Assembly (NCBI GenBank): GCA_964472785.1
Contig: CAYYMH010000001.1
Coordinates: 124,001-188,000 of the forward strand
Direction: 5' to 3'
Source: CAYYMH01 sp964472785
GTDB lineage: Bacteria > Zhuqueibacterota > Zhuqueibacteria > Thermofontimicrobiales > Thermofontimicrobiaceae
Length of the DNA: 64,000 nucleotides
The notes under the pieces were generated by a model that was not told where the DNA came from, ran no database searches, and worked only from the letters and a program-made list of their open reading frames with translations. Below are positions 1-9,239 of this stretch, in pieces. How positions within the stretch are numbered: position 1 is the stretch's first letter; every line of letters starts with the position of its first letter. A program made the translations under genes and the position numbers.

Positions 1-30
1 GCAATTTTGATTTAAAAGAAAGAATATTTT

Positions 31-1164
31 ATGAACGCACGAGAACGTTACATCGAAACGCTGCTATTCGGAACACCCGACAAAATACCTCTTGATCCGG
101 GACGACCCCGGGAGAAAACCCTTAAACGCTGGCATCAGGAAGGTGTGCCTAAAAACCGACATTGGTTTGATTATTTATGTGAACAAATCGGAATCAAGGG
201 AGATCGTTTGACTGAGAATCCGTTTGGAGAAAAGAGTTTGGTCTATTTTCGAATGAATCCCAAATTCAAAGAAAAAGTTCTGTCACATGAGAACGGTCAT
301 TACATTCTCCAGGACTGGATGGGGAATATTGTGGAAATATCGGATGAATATGACTTCACCTATATTCGCGATCCGAAAGATTTTGTCACTCGCAAATGGC
401 ATGCGTTCCCGGTCACAAATCGGGAAGATTTCGAAGCGATGAAAAAACGCTACAATCCGGATGATCCGGTACGTTATCCCGATGATTTCGATGAGCGTGT
501 TAAAAAATTAAGGGATCGTGATTTTGTCATCACTCTGAAATGGTCGGGTCCCTTTTGGCAACTTCGGGAATGGTGCGGATTTGAACCGCTCTGCATGATG
601 CTGGTTGAGGATCCGGAGTTTGTTCACGAAATGATTGATTTCTGGACCGAGTTCGTCTCACGAACCATGGCGCGTGCTTTGGAGTCCGGTATTGTTGATC
701 GGATTTGGATCAATGAGGATATGGCATACAAAGAAAAAAGCATGATTAGTCCGGAAATGACGCGACTGTTCCTGAAACCGGCCTGGGTGCGATGGATGAA
801 TGAAGCAAAGCAGGCTGGCGTGCCAATACTCGATGAGGATTCGGACGGAAATATTAAAGAGTTAATTCCGATTTGGATTGAGTCCGGATTTAATACGTGT
901 GATCCCATCGAAGTTGCCGCCGGAAATGATATCGGCGAATTCAGAAAACGATTTGGCAAAAAAATGGCATACCGGCAGGGAGTGGATAAACGCTGTATCG
1001 CCAAAGGGGGAAAGGTGATCGAAGATGAGATGAGGCGATTAGAGCCGGTCATAAAGGATGGTGGTTATATTCCGGGATGTGATCACGGTGTGCCCAATGA
1101 TATTTCCTGGGATAATTTTGTTAAATATGGACGAATTTTAGCTGAGTTAACCGGATGGATATAA
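31..1164 (+). CDS. Uroporphyrinogen decarboxylase (URO-D) superfamily protein, cobamide methyltransferase-like
   Basis: A 377-residue protein starting NARERYIETLLFGTPDKIP, the usual opening of URO-D superfamily members related to MtaA/MtbA-type methyltransferases. It lacks the N-terminal MRQAGR motif of true HemE, so heme synthesis is not its job. Near residue 270 it has DEDSDGNIKELIP, where cobamide methyltransferases carry an H-x-C/H-x-D zinc site. Later come a D-P-I-E-V-A-A-G stretch and PGCDHGVP, both typical of the family. The family transfers methyl groups between corrinoid proteins and thiols, but no corrinoid protein is encoded nearby, so the substrate is unknown. It lies directly upstream of a secreted propeller gene. 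A second family member starts at 3203. The ATG is preceded by a purine-rich AAGAAAGA. The family call is secure; the reaction is not. Confidence 0.85.
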   Translation: MNARERYIETLLFGTPDKIPLDPGRPREKTLKRWHQEGVPKNRHWFDYLCEQIGIKGDRLTENPFGEKSLVYFRMNPKFKEKVLSHENGHYILQDWMGNIVEISDEYDFTYIRDPKDFVTRKWHAFPVTNREDFEAMKKRYNPDDPVRYPDDFDERVKKLRDRDFVITLKWSGPFWQLREWCGFEPLCMMLVEDPEFVHEMIDFWTEFVSRTMARALESGIVDRIWINEDMAYKEKSMISPEMTRLFLKPAWVRWMNEAKQAGVPILDEDSDGNIKELIPIWIESGFNTCDPIEVAAGNDIGEFRKRFGKKMAYRQGVDKRCIAKGGKVIEDEMRRLEPVIKDGGYIPGCDHGVPNDISWDNFVKYGRILAELTGWI

Positions 1165-1202
1165 AGTAAGTTTGGAATGAAGAAAAAACTTGGGACAAGG
1201 AA

Positions 1203-3128
1203 ATGAACTTATCTCAAATCATACAAAGAACGGTTTTTATTCTTTTGATATTAACACTGATGCTTTTCGGGCAAGACATGCCGCCACCTATAGAAATATC
1301 TGAAAAGGAGCCAGTCAAATATGTCGGAGAGGAACAGACCGATAAGCATTATCACCATGGCGGATTAAGATATGCAGGAGGAGTGCATCGTTATCAGGTT
1401 TTCAGAGCCAATCGGACAAATCCCCCCGAAGGTGGATTAATGGGCTGGACATACACCCATGCACCGAATTTATGTTACTGGAAAGGCAAGTTTTACCTGC
1501 AATTTTTAAGCTGTGAAAAAGAGGAGCATAATCCACCCTCCCGAACATTTGTTGCAGTTTCAGCGGATGGGAAAAATTGGTTCAATCCGAAAACTGTCTT
1601 TCCCATTTATCTTTTACCGGAAATTGAAATCGGTGACATTCACATCCCTGCAGGGATGCCTTCCATGATGCATCAACGAATGGGATTTTATATCGCCCCC
1701 AACGGAAGACTATTGACCATCGGATTTTACAGCCATTGTGCCACGCCGCGGCATAGCCCAAATACCGGATTGGGATTAGGTCGCGTGGTGCGTGAGGTTT
1801 ACGAGGATGGCACCTTTGGGCCGATCTACTTTATTCGCTACAACCGCCACGCCGGCTGGAATGAGACCAATACAGATTATCCGTTTTACAAAACAAGTGA
1901 TGAAAAGGAATTTGTTGAAGCATGTGATGACTTGCTGAACGATAAATTGGTTACCCTGCAATGGTGGGAAATGGATCAGGCGAAAGACGGTTTTTACGCA
2001 ATCGAACCGGGAGACGAGACCATTAAAGCGTTGAGCTATTATCATCGCCCCGATGGTGTGGTTGTCGGGCTCTGGAAACATCAACTGTCGGCACTGAGCC
2101 CGGATGAAGGAAAATCATGGACGCCCCTGGCTTTATCAAAAACACTCATGACGTGCGGAGCAAAAGTATGGGGACAAAGAACCGACGATGGCAGATACGC
2201 ACTCGTTTACAATCATTCTGCGATGAGAAGAAACCGTTTTCCCATGGTGGTTATGACAGGGGATGACGGTCACGAATTTGACAATATGCTTTGCGTCGAA
2301 GGGGAAGTACCGCCGATGCGCTACCAGGGGATTCACAAAGGTTACGGCTCGCAATACGTTCGCGGTATTGTTGAGGGCAACGGTGATCCGCCTGGTGACG
2401 ACATGTGGGTCACCTACAGCATGAATAAGGAAGATATTTGGGTGAGCCGAATTCGGGTTCCGGTAACCGGAAAAGTAAGCGAAGAAGTGGATCAGGATTT
2501 TGAAAATATTAAGGATGAATCAGAACTGAACGAGTGGAATTTTTACATACCTAAATGGGCGCCAATTTCATTAAATACTGATCCGACGGACAAGCAAAAT
2601 CGATGTTTGAAGCTTGTGGATGAAGAACCATACGACTATGCTCACGCCATGCGCACTTTTCCCGAAAGCAAAAAAGTTACTGTACAATTCAGAGTAAATC
2701 AATACAGAGTTGGTCACAGTTTGCTGGAGATCGAAGTTCAGGACAGACACGGGAAACGTCCGATGCGGCTGCGGCTTGATCCGGACTGGCTGAGTTTTGA
2801 TCGCGGTGCGGGAGAACCGAAGCCGGTTCCGTTTAAAACAGACCGCTGGTATCACATAAAAATGATATTGGATTGTGAAAAACAGAGTTACGATACAGCA
2901 GTGGACGGCAAGTGGGTGAAACAAGATTTGGAGTTTGCTGAAAAAGTGGAGTCGCTGGAGCGGTTGGTTTTTCGTACCGGCCCCTGGCGTAGCGATGTTC
3001 GGATGTTCATTTTGGACGGAGAGCCGGGCAATCCGGGTCTTTATCAGGAAGATTTGCCGGGCGCTGATGTTAAAGTCGCTCAGAGTATCTTTTTGATTGA
3101 TGATGTGAAAACCAGCAGTCAAGAATAA
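1203..3128 (+). CDS. Secreted Asp-box beta-propeller protein (sialidase/glycosidase-like) with C-terminal lectin-like domain, paralogue 1
   Basis: A 641-residue protein with a signal peptide (hydrophobic residues 10-22, ending near FGQ). Asp-box motifs of the S-x-D-x-G-x-x-W type are visible at about residues 119 (SADGKNW) and 299 (SPDEGKSW). They indicate a sialidase-fold beta-propeller over roughly residues 60-430. Residues 435-640 look like a concanavalin-type jelly-roll, ending in a conserved ERLVFRTGP block. A strongly conserved RYNRHAGWNE segment around residue 213 may belong to the active site. The gene is a paralogue of the one at 6236, alignable end to end. It sits between two URO-D-like genes. 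An exported glycan hydrolase or lyase acting outside the cytoplasm is likely; the substrate cannot be read from the sequence. Confidence 0.75.
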   Translation: MNLSQIIQRTVFILLILTLMLFGQDMPPPIEISEKEPVKYVGEEQTDKHYHHGGLRYAGGVHRYQVFRANRTNPPEGGLMGWTYTHAPNLCYWKGKFYLQFLSCEKEEHNPPSRTFVAVSADGKNWFNPKTVFPIYLLPEIEIGDIHIPAGMPSMMHQRMGFYIAPNGRLLTIGFYSHCATPRHSPNTGLGLGRVVREVYEDGTFGPIYFIRYNRHAGWNETNTDYPFYKTSDEKEFVEACDDLLNDKLVTLQWWEMDQAKDGFYAIEPGDETIKALSYYHRPDGVVVGLWKHQLSALSPDEGKSWTPLALSKTLMTCGAKVWGQRTDDGRYALVYNHSAMRRNRFPMVVMTGDDGHEFDNMLCVEGEVPPMRYQGIHKGYGSQYVRGIVEGNGDPPGDDMWVTYSMNKEDIWVSRIRVPVTGKVSEEVDQDFENIKDESELNEWNFYIPKWAPISLNTDPTDKQNRCLKLVDEEPYDYAHAMRTFPESKKVTVQFRVNQYRVGHSLLEIEVQDRHGKRPMRLRLDPDWLSFDRGAGEPKPVPFKTDRWYHIKMILDCEKQSYDTAVDGKWVKQDLEFAEKVESLERLVFRTGPWRSDVRMFILDGEPGNPGLYQEDLPGADVKVAQSIFLIDDVKTSSQE

Positions 3129-3202
3129 TTTTAATTATGTGAAGATTGAGAATTTGAACAGGTGCTGAAGACAAAACTTAATTTAAATGGATTATTTTAT
3201 TG

Positions 3203-4258
3203 ATGACTCCAAGAGAACGATATCTTACAGCGTTTTTGGGTGAAATGCCTGACCGAATCCCGATGATCATTTGGAATAATAAGTTACCGGGTGGGGAAAA
3301 GACCAAACGATTAATTGAACTGGGCGTGCTGATTGTAAATAAGAGCTCTGTTTATAAACAACACTACGCCGGGATTGAAGAAGAGAATCAATTTGATAAT
3401 GATATCAATGGAGAGAAGAAGAAAACGGTTTATTCGACACCAAAAGGGCCGTTGGAGAAAACTGAAATTGTGATGCCCGGAACGGTCTGGATTACGGATT
3501 ATCTGTTTAAGAATTCCGATGACTATGGTGCGCTGGAAGAGTTGATTTTACGCCGGGAATACGAGCCGTATTTTGGGAAATTTTTAGAAGACGATGGCGA
3601 ATTAGACGGTCAGACCATTGCCCGTCCCATCACGATCCGATCACCGATGCAGGAGTTGATTTACGAATTTATGGGAATTGAGGCGTTCAGCATCGAATGG
3701 GCGGAAAATCGTTCGAAAGTCCTTCATTTGTTGGAAGTTTTACAGACAGATTGGCTCAAACGGGTTAAAATTACTGCAGCGTCCCCGACAAAATTTGCTA
3801 TTGTGGAAGGAAATCCCCAATTGAGTGTTATCGGATTGGAGCGGTTTAAAGAATATTACGCACCGAATATTATAGCAGCTTGTGATATTCTGCATCAGAA
3901 CAGTAAAATAGTCGGCGCGCATCTGGACGGTGATAACAGAAATCTGGCGCCGCTCATTACGCCCCTGCCGCTGGATTTTATTGAATCGTTTACGCCGCCG
4001 CCGGATTGCGATTTGTCAATCAGGGAAGCACGAAAGGTCTGGCCTAAAATGGCACTTCAGATTCATTTTCCGTCATCGATTCATTTAATGGGATTTGATC
4101 AAGTTCGTTCGGCGGTGATGGAGATGTTGAGGCAGGCAGCGCCCGGAGATCGGTTCGTTATCGGGAGCATGGAAGACATTCCTAAAGGCAAGGAAGATTC
4201 CATGGTCTATTTATTTGAAGTTCTCAATGAAAACGGACATTTGCCGATAACAATTTGA
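3203..4258 (+). CDS. URO-D superfamily protein, cobamide methyltransferase-like (second copy)
   Basis: A 351-residue protein starting TPRERYLTAFLGEMPDRIP, the same family opening as the gene at 31 but clearly diverged. The H-x-D-G motif is retained as GAHLDGDNRN near residue 240, and IESFTPPPDCDLS follows, as in other URO-D-like methyltransferases. HemE motifs are absent. An in-frame TTG lies one codon upstream; I chose the ATG at 3203. It follows the first propeller gene by 74 bases, so it is probably co-transcribed with it. Having two diverged members in one sugar locus suggests two methyl transfers or two substrates, for example methylated sugars, but this is inference only. Confidence 0.82.
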   Translation: MTPRERYLTAFLGEMPDRIPMIIWNNKLPGGEKTKRLIELGVLIVNKSSVYKQHYAGIEEENQFDNDINGEKKKTVYSTPKGPLEKTEIVMPGTVWITDYLFKNSDDYGALEELILRREYEPYFGKFLEDDGELDGQTIARPITIRSPMQELIYEFMGIEAFSIEWAENRSKVLHLLEVLQTDWLKRVKITAASPTKFAIVEGNPQLSVIGLERFKEYYAPNIIAACDILHQNSKIVGAHLDGDNRNLAPLITPLPLDFIESFTPPPDCDLSIREARKVWPKMALQIHFPSSIHLMGFDQVRSAVMEMLRQAAPGDRFVIGSMEDIPKGKEDSMVYLFEVLNENGHLPITI

Positions 4259-4446
4259 TCAATATCTATTTATAGAAGGAACCTAGTAACCGATCACGGG
4301 TTGGGTAAAGCGTATTAAAATTCACGCAAAGACACAGAAGCGCAAAGAACACGCAAAGAAATAGATTGTAAATAAAGGACAAATAAAAAAGTTAAATAAC
4401 AACACGTACTAAAGGTAATCATTTTATAATCAGCGAAAAAATCTTT

Positions 4447-4739
4447 ATGACTGAGAATGAACTATCTTATGAAATTATTGGTTGTGCGATAGAAGTTCAT
4501 CGAATTCTTGGGTCTGGATTGCTGGAATCTGTGTATGAGGAGTGTCTTTGTTATGAACTTAAACAAAAGAATATCAAATTTGATCGACAATTATTAATAT
4601 GAATGACCAGTTGGATTATTGGTTTTTTTGTTTTTTTTATATTTAGACCGTAGGGGACGTCCATGGACGTCCCCTACATCGCGAAAATCCTTTTATGAAG
4701 GATGGTATTGAGCGGATAGTTCTTGGTTTAGAAGAATAA
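4447..4739 (+). pseudogene. GxxExxY-family gene remnant (N- and C-terminal parts with the middle missing)
   Basis: From the ATG at 4447 the sequence reads TENELSYEIIGCAIEVHRIL and continues GSGLLESVYEECLCYEL, the diagnostic N-terminal half of GxxExxY proteins, until a TGA at 4600 after 51 codons. At about 4686-4739, also on the plus strand, the family's C-terminal end reappears as NPFMKDGIERIV followed by TAA. About 60 central codons are gone, replaced by roughly 80 bases containing a T-rich run and a 28-base palindrome. GxxExxY proteins are about 125 residues long and of unknown function, with a nuclease-like fold proposed for them. The gene is clearly broken; the order of deletion and insertion is unknown. 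Confidence 0.75.
4650..4677. repeat. Perfect 28-base palindrome inside the GxxExxY remnant
   Basis: The sequence GTAGGGGACGTCCA is followed directly by its exact reverse complement TGGACGTCCCCTAC, giving a perfect 14-bp arm palindrome with no loop. GTAGGGG...CCCCTAC palindromes of this form occur as dispersed repeats in many bacteria. The copy sits in the gap of the broken gene and is preceded by a T-rich run, so it may be a repeat insertion or a hairpin terminator. Confidence 0.85.
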
Positions 4740-4869
4740 GAAATATTTCTCTGTTTTTCTCTGCGTTGCTTTTGCGATTTCGCGTCTTTGCTTGAGAATT
4801 ATTTATCCTTGTGATCGCTTAAGGAACCTAAATTTATTTCACATATCAAATGAGGAGAAAATTCAATCC

Positions 4870-6192
4870 ATGCTCAATTTAATTTTTCTACTTATTGTCA
4901 TAGCACTAATTATTATAGCAACCACAAAGTTTAAACTACACCCGTTTCTGACTTTACTGTTAGCTGCTACCGCTATGGGATTTCTGGCGGGACTCAATTC
5001 TGAAACCATTGTTCTGAAAATCACCGAAGGTTTTGGAAGTACGCTGAAAAGCATCGGCATTGTTATCGCCTGTGGAACGATTATCGGAACATTCCTTGAA
5101 CGCAGCGGCGGTGCCAAACAGATGGCAGCTTCCGTGCTTAAATTAGTCGGTGAGCGAAAATCCCCGCTGGCGATGAGTATCACTGGGTTTGTTGTCTCAA
5201 TTCCGGTATTTTGCGACTCCGGATTTGTCATTTTATCGACGCTGAATAAAGCGTTGAGCAAAAAAACCGGAATTTCCCTTTCTGTGCTGGCCGTCGCGCT
5301 GGGTACGGGATTATTGGCAACCCATGTGTTTGTCCCGCCTACGCCAGGACCACTGGCGGCGGCGGCCACGATTAACGCGGACATCGGCTTGATTATTCTG
5401 TTGGGTTTGGTGGTTTCAGTTCCTGTTGTGGCTGCAGGATTAATTTGGGCTCTGGTCTATTGTAAGCGATTCAAGATTTATCCCGGAGAAATGATCGAAG
5501 TCAAAGAGGAGCAAGCACAGGAAGTGAAACCAAGATTGGCATTTGCACCGCTGCTTGTGCCTGTAATTTTAATCGCACTAAAATCAATCGCGGATTATCC
5601 GACAGCTCCTTTTGGTACAGGTGCCGTTCAATCCATGTTAGGTTTTATCGGTCATCCGGTGTTTGCACTGATGATCGGTGTTTTTCTGGCATTTGCGCTA
5701 AAATCAAAAGAGAGTTCATCCAGCTATTTTGATTGGGTGGCTGACGGTTTGAAAAACGCCGGCGTAATTATTTTGATTACCGGAGCCGGCGGTGCTTTCG
5801 GGAATCTGCTTCGCGCAACCGGCATCGGTGACTCCATCGGCGAACTGATGGCAGATTGGCATTTGGGTATCTTTGTGCCGTTCCTGATTGCGGCTGTGCT
5901 CAAAACCGCACAGGGCTCCTCCACCGTGGCTATTATCACCACTGCTGCATTAATTTCACCCCTGCTCGAACCGATGGGATTAAGTGAGCCAATCGCCAAA
6001 GCCTTGGTTGTATTATCAATCGGAGCCGGAGCGATGACTGTTTCGCATGTCAATGACAGTTACTTTTGGGTTGTCTCTCAATTTTCAGACATGAACACAG
6101 CAACCGCACTCAAATGCCACACCCTTGCAACATTGGTTCAGGGGATTGTCGGTATTATTACGATTGGGGTTTTATCAATAATACTCATTTAA
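4870..6192 (+). CDS. gntP: GntP-family sugar-acid:H+ symporter
   Basis: A 440-residue integral membrane protein with about 12-14 hydrophobic segments. It matches the gluconate permease family: VFCDSGFVILSTLNKALSKK near residue 120, LLATHVFVPPTPGPLAAA near residue 155, and KTAQGSSTVAI near residue 340. It imports gluconate or a related aldonate or uronate with protons. The open frame extends upstream to a TTG, but the ATG at 4870 has a GAGGAG 12 bases before it and gives the normal family N-terminus. It is placed between two secreted propeller genes, and a gluconate 5-dehydrogenase-like gene lies in the same locus. It is therefore likely to import the acidic sugar released by the exported enzymes. 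Confidence 0.9.
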   Translation: MLNLIFLLIVIALIIIATTKFKLHPFLTLLLAATAMGFLAGLNSETIVLKITEGFGSTLKSIGIVIACGTIIGTFLERSGGAKQMAASVLKLVGERKSPLAMSITGFVVSIPVFCDSGFVILSTLNKALSKKTGISLSVLAVALGTGLLATHVFVPPTPGPLAAAATINADIGLIILLGLVVSVPVVAAGLIWALVYCKRFKIYPGEMIEVKEEQAQEVKPRLAFAPLLVPVILIALKSIADYPTAPFGTGAVQSMLGFIGHPVFALMIGVFLAFALKSKESSSSYFDWVADGLKNAGVIILITGAGGAFGNLLRATGIGDSIGELMADWHLGIFVPFLIAAVLKTAQGSSTVAIITTAALISPLLEPMGLSEPIAKALVVLSIGAGAMTVSHVNDSYFWVVSQFSDMNTATALKCHTLATLVQGIVGIITIGVLSIILI

Positions 6193-6235
6193 AAAATCAA
6201 ATTTGTCGTTAAATTAAAAAATAAGGAGCAAAATT

Positions 6236-8227
6236 ATGAGAAAGCAAGTTTTCAGTATTGTTGTCATTTCGATGATTCTGGCGTTCAGTGTTCTGGCACA
6301 AAATAGTTCACAAAAGGTGAACAAGATGCCGCCTTCAATCGAGGAATCAAAAGATGAGCCGATAAAATATACGGGTAACCTCGAACCGGACAAAAGGTTT
6401 AATGACGGACTGCTGCCACACGCTGTCGGAGTGCACCAATTTCAAGTTATGCGTGCCAATCGCTCTTATCCACCGGAACGCGGAGAAGCGGAAGCACAGG
6501 GCTGGACTTACAACCATCAACCCTATCTGGCATTTTGGAATAACAAATTTTATTATCAATATTTGAGCAATCTGTACCACGAACACGGCACACCGGGTCG
6601 AACACTGCTGATGACATCGGATGATGGTTTTAACTGGAGTGATCCGATTGTCGTCTTTCCGCAGTATGATTTACCCGAAATTAAACACGACGATTACCTG
6701 ATTCCTGCCGGTACAAAAGCGGTGATGCATCAGCGGATGGGATTTTATGTGGCTCCCAATGGCAGACTGCTGACATCCGGATTTTACAGCTACTGCGCGT
6801 CAACGCGACATTCTCCCAATGCAGGAAATGGTCTGGGAAGGGTTGTCCGAGAAATTTATGAAGACGGTTCCTTCGGACCAATCTATTTTATCCGCTATAA
6901 CCGACATGCCGGGTGGAATGAGAAAAATACAAATTATCCGTTTTACAAAGAAAGCAAAGACAAGGAATTTTTAGAAGCCTGTGAAGCGCTGCTGTCGGAT
7001 AAGTTGATCACACTGCAATGGTGGGAAGAAGACCGGGCTGATGACGGATTTTACGTGATCAACCCCGGTGATGTGGAAAATGCAGACTTCTTTTCAGCAA
7101 ATATTGTCACTTCACGAGGCGCCGGTAAGGCATTTTGTTTTTATGAACGGCCTGACGGTGTTATCGTTGGTATGTGGAAAAACCAGTATGCCGCACTAAG
7201 CCCGGATAAGGGTAATTACTGGACTAAAATTTCACAAAATCCGACTCTGTTAACTTCAGGCGCAAAAACATGGGGGCAGCGAACCGACGACGGACGCTTT
7301 GCCATTGTGCACAATCAATCTGCCACTATGCGAAACCGATTTCCGATGGCGGTGCTGGTGAGTGATGATGGTCATGTTTTTGAACATCTGTATTGCCTAA
7401 GCGGAGAAGTGCCACCAAAACGTTATCAGGGCGCTCACAAAAATCCGGGATTGCAGTACTTTCGCGGCATCGTTCCCGGTAACGGCAACCCGCCGGGCGA
7501 TCAGATGTGGATCGTTCACAGTATGAACAAAGAAGATATCTGGATTGCGCGGATCGAAGTGCCCATTTTGGCAGATGTTAGGGAGCACGTAAACCAAAAT
7601 TTTGAAGATATTAAAAAAGTAACTGAATTGAGTAAGTGGAACTTGTATTCACCGCAATGGGCGCCTGTCAGTATTGTTCAGGATCCTGTCGGTGGAAGTC
7701 AATGTCTGGAATTGCGTGATGAGGATCCCTATGATTATGCAAAAGTGGAGCGGATTATTCCCGCATCTAATAATCTGGACATCCAGTTTCGTCTTAACCC
7801 AGTGGTGGTTTCCCGGGGCTATGATCTGGAAATCGAAATTCAGGATCAGCGAGGAAAACGGCCGATGCGAATCCGGATTGATGAAAATACGCTGGGCATT
7901 GATCATCGGGACATCGAAGATGAACTTGTTCCTTTTAAAACTGGTCAGTGGCATGAAATTAGGCTTGTCATGAGTTGTGAAAACCAATCTTATGATTTGT
8001 ATGTTGACGGGTATAAAGCACACGCTGAAGTACCGTTCCAGGACGACATGGAGAAGCTGGAACGAATTGTTTTTCGCACCGGCCCGTATCGCAATTTTGT
8101 TGATCCGCAGGTGATTGACGGACAACCGGATTGTACCGGAGTGTTATCTGAAGATTTATCAGGAACAGATGTGAAGGCGCCTTTAAGCGTTTACTGGATT
8201 GATGATTTCAAAACAAAGGGAGAATAG
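6236..8227 (+). CDS. Secreted Asp-box beta-propeller protein (sialidase/glycosidase-like), paralogue 2
   Basis: A 663-residue protein with signal peptide VISMILAFSVLA and a good AAGGAG site 7 bases before the ATG. It has Asp boxes at about residues 127 (TSDDGFNW) and 322 (SPDKGNYW). It shares blocks with the protein at 1203: MHQRMGFYVAPNGRLL, RYNRHAGWNE, ITLQWWEE, and ERIVFRTGP in the C-terminal jelly-roll. Relative to paralogue 1 it has an insertion of about 15 residues near residue 285, before the KAFCFYERPDG block. The stop is 2 bases before the bicupin start, so the two are co-transcribed. It is an exported glycan-active enzyme by fold and context; catalytic type and substrate are open. 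Confidence 0.75.
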   Translation: MRKQVFSIVVISMILAFSVLAQNSSQKVNKMPPSIEESKDEPIKYTGNLEPDKRFNDGLLPHAVGVHQFQVMRANRSYPPERGEAEAQGWTYNHQPYLAFWNNKFYYQYLSNLYHEHGTPGRTLLMTSDDGFNWSDPIVVFPQYDLPEIKHDDYLIPAGTKAVMHQRMGFYVAPNGRLLTSGFYSYCASTRHSPNAGNGLGRVVREIYEDGSFGPIYFIRYNRHAGWNEKNTNYPFYKESKDKEFLEACEALLSDKLITLQWWEEDRADDGFYVINPGDVENADFFSANIVTSRGAGKAFCFYERPDGVIVGMWKNQYAALSPDKGNYWTKISQNPTLLTSGAKTWGQRTDDGRFAIVHNQSATMRNRFPMAVLVSDDGHVFEHLYCLSGEVPPKRYQGAHKNPGLQYFRGIVPGNGNPPGDQMWIVHSMNKEDIWIARIEVPILADVREHVNQNFEDIKKVTELSKWNLYSPQWAPVSIVQDPVGGSQCLELRDEDPYDYAKVERIIPASNNLDIQFRLNPVVVSRGYDLEIEIQDQRGKRPMRIRIDENTLGIDHRDIEDELVPFKTGQWHEIRLVMSCENQSYDLYVDGYKAHAEVPFQDDMEKLERIVFRTGPYRNFVDPQVIDGQPDCTGVLSEDLSGTDVKAPLSVYWIDDFKTKGE

Positions 8228-8229
8228 AT

Positions 8230-9105
8230 ATGATTCATCGGTATTTCAGAGAAGGACAAAAACTTGATGTGGCAGGACTTAATCAGATCACCGTTTTAAT
8301 TGACAGAACCGAAACCGAATTAACAGAAGTGGCTCTCAATGAATGGCCCGCAAAATTAAACGGTCCACCGCATAAACATGACCAAAAAGAACAGGTGTTT
8401 TATATCGTCGCTGGTGAAGGGATTGTAAAAGTCGGAAATGAAGAATACCCTGCAAAACCAGGACATCTGGTTTATGTTCCAACGGGCGTTGTTCATCAAA
8501 CTGTGACAATCAGTGAAGAGCCGTTGGGTTATATTTTATACAATATTTTTAATTCTCCTGAAAAAGAAGGACACGGCTCATTTGCTGAACACATTGAAAA
8601 AGTGAAGCAGATTCGGAGAAGCCAGGCAGATTCAGGAGAGGCTCATGTGGAGGGCGCTGAATCAACTGCATCCGCAAACAAAAAAAGCATTTTTATCCCG
8701 GATGTGTTTCAGGGGCAAAAATATGAGTTTGGCTCAAATGATACCATTCTTCTGCTGGATCGAACGCAGACAGATAAATTTGAATTCGTGGTCGTCCGCT
8801 GGCCTGCTGGTAATAAGGGCGCGATGGTCGCTCACAAGGAAAAGGAGCAAACATTTTTTGTTCTGTCTGGCAGTGGATCAGTCACCATCGGGGATGAAAC
8901 AGAATCTGTCAAACCCGGAGATATCGTCTTTGTGCCGAGAAATACACCTCACACTACTGAAGCCGGAAGAGAACCATTAACCTATTTGTGTTTAAATTCA
9001 TTGATTGTACCTCCTGCAGACAAAAGCTTTGACGAGATGTATCATCGGATTGCACCAGAACGGATTAAGCGGTGGAAATCCGGCAGTTCGGCAGTAGGTG
9101 AGTAA
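8230..9105 (+). CDS. Bicupin protein (two cupin_2 domains)
   Basis: A 291-residue cytosolic protein (no signal peptide) made of two cupin barrels. The first, at about residues 15-115, has PPHKHDQKEQVFYIVAGEG and later PGHLVYVPTGVVHQ, giving the His/His/Glu/His metal set. The second, at about 160-265, has MVAHKEKEQTFFVLSGSG and PGDIVFVPRNTPH, retaining fewer histidines, so metal binding there may be weaker. The linker is rich in Ala, Glu and Ser. It starts 2 bases after the propeller stop. Cupins in uronate loci can linearise unsaturated uronates (KdgF) or isomerise sugars; either is possible but unproven here. Confidence 0.8.
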   Translation: MIHRYFREGQKLDVAGLNQITVLIDRTETELTEVALNEWPAKLNGPPHKHDQKEQVFYIVAGEGIVKVGNEEYPAKPGHLVYVPTGVVHQTVTISEEPLGYILYNIFNSPEKEGHGSFAEHIEKVKQIRRSQADSGEAHVEGAESTASANKKSIFIPDVFQGQKYEFGSNDTILLLDRTQTDKFEFVVVRWPAGNKGAMVAHKEKEQTFFVLSGSGSVTIGDETESVKPGDIVFVPRNTPHTTEAGREPLTYLCLNSLIVPPADKSFDEMYHRIAPERIKRWKSGSSAVGE

Positions 9106-9239
9106 ATTCCAATATGAAGACGTGAAAACTATGACTAATAATCAATGCGAGTGATTTTAGTGTTTTTATGTTTGCTTAATTGATTTAGAACGTGCTACAG
9201 AGGATCAGAGGGCACATATTAATGATAAAAGGATTAAAA

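Larger units (their letters stand above)
4321..4797. mobile_element. Small element bounded by inverted CGCAAAGAC-type tracts and carrying a GxxExxY gene remnant
   Basis: The left boundary (4321-4361) is built of TTCACGCAAAGACACAGAAG and further GCAAAG units. The right boundary (4757-4797), read on the minus strand, is TTCTCAAGCAAAGACGCGAA and further units, so the two tracts form degenerate terminal inverted repeats of about 40 bases. Between them lies only the broken GxxExxY gene and a palindrome. No transposase is present. Two related inverted pairs lie at 13475-13737 and 48480-48576. Mobility is inferred from structure only. Confidence 0.5.

Noticed and set aside
31..4258. HemE (uroporphyrinogen decarboxylase of heme synthesis) for the two URO-D-like genes
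   Set aside because: The N-terminal MRQAGR substrate motif is absent, the copies are diverged, and they sit in a sugar locus with no other heme gene.
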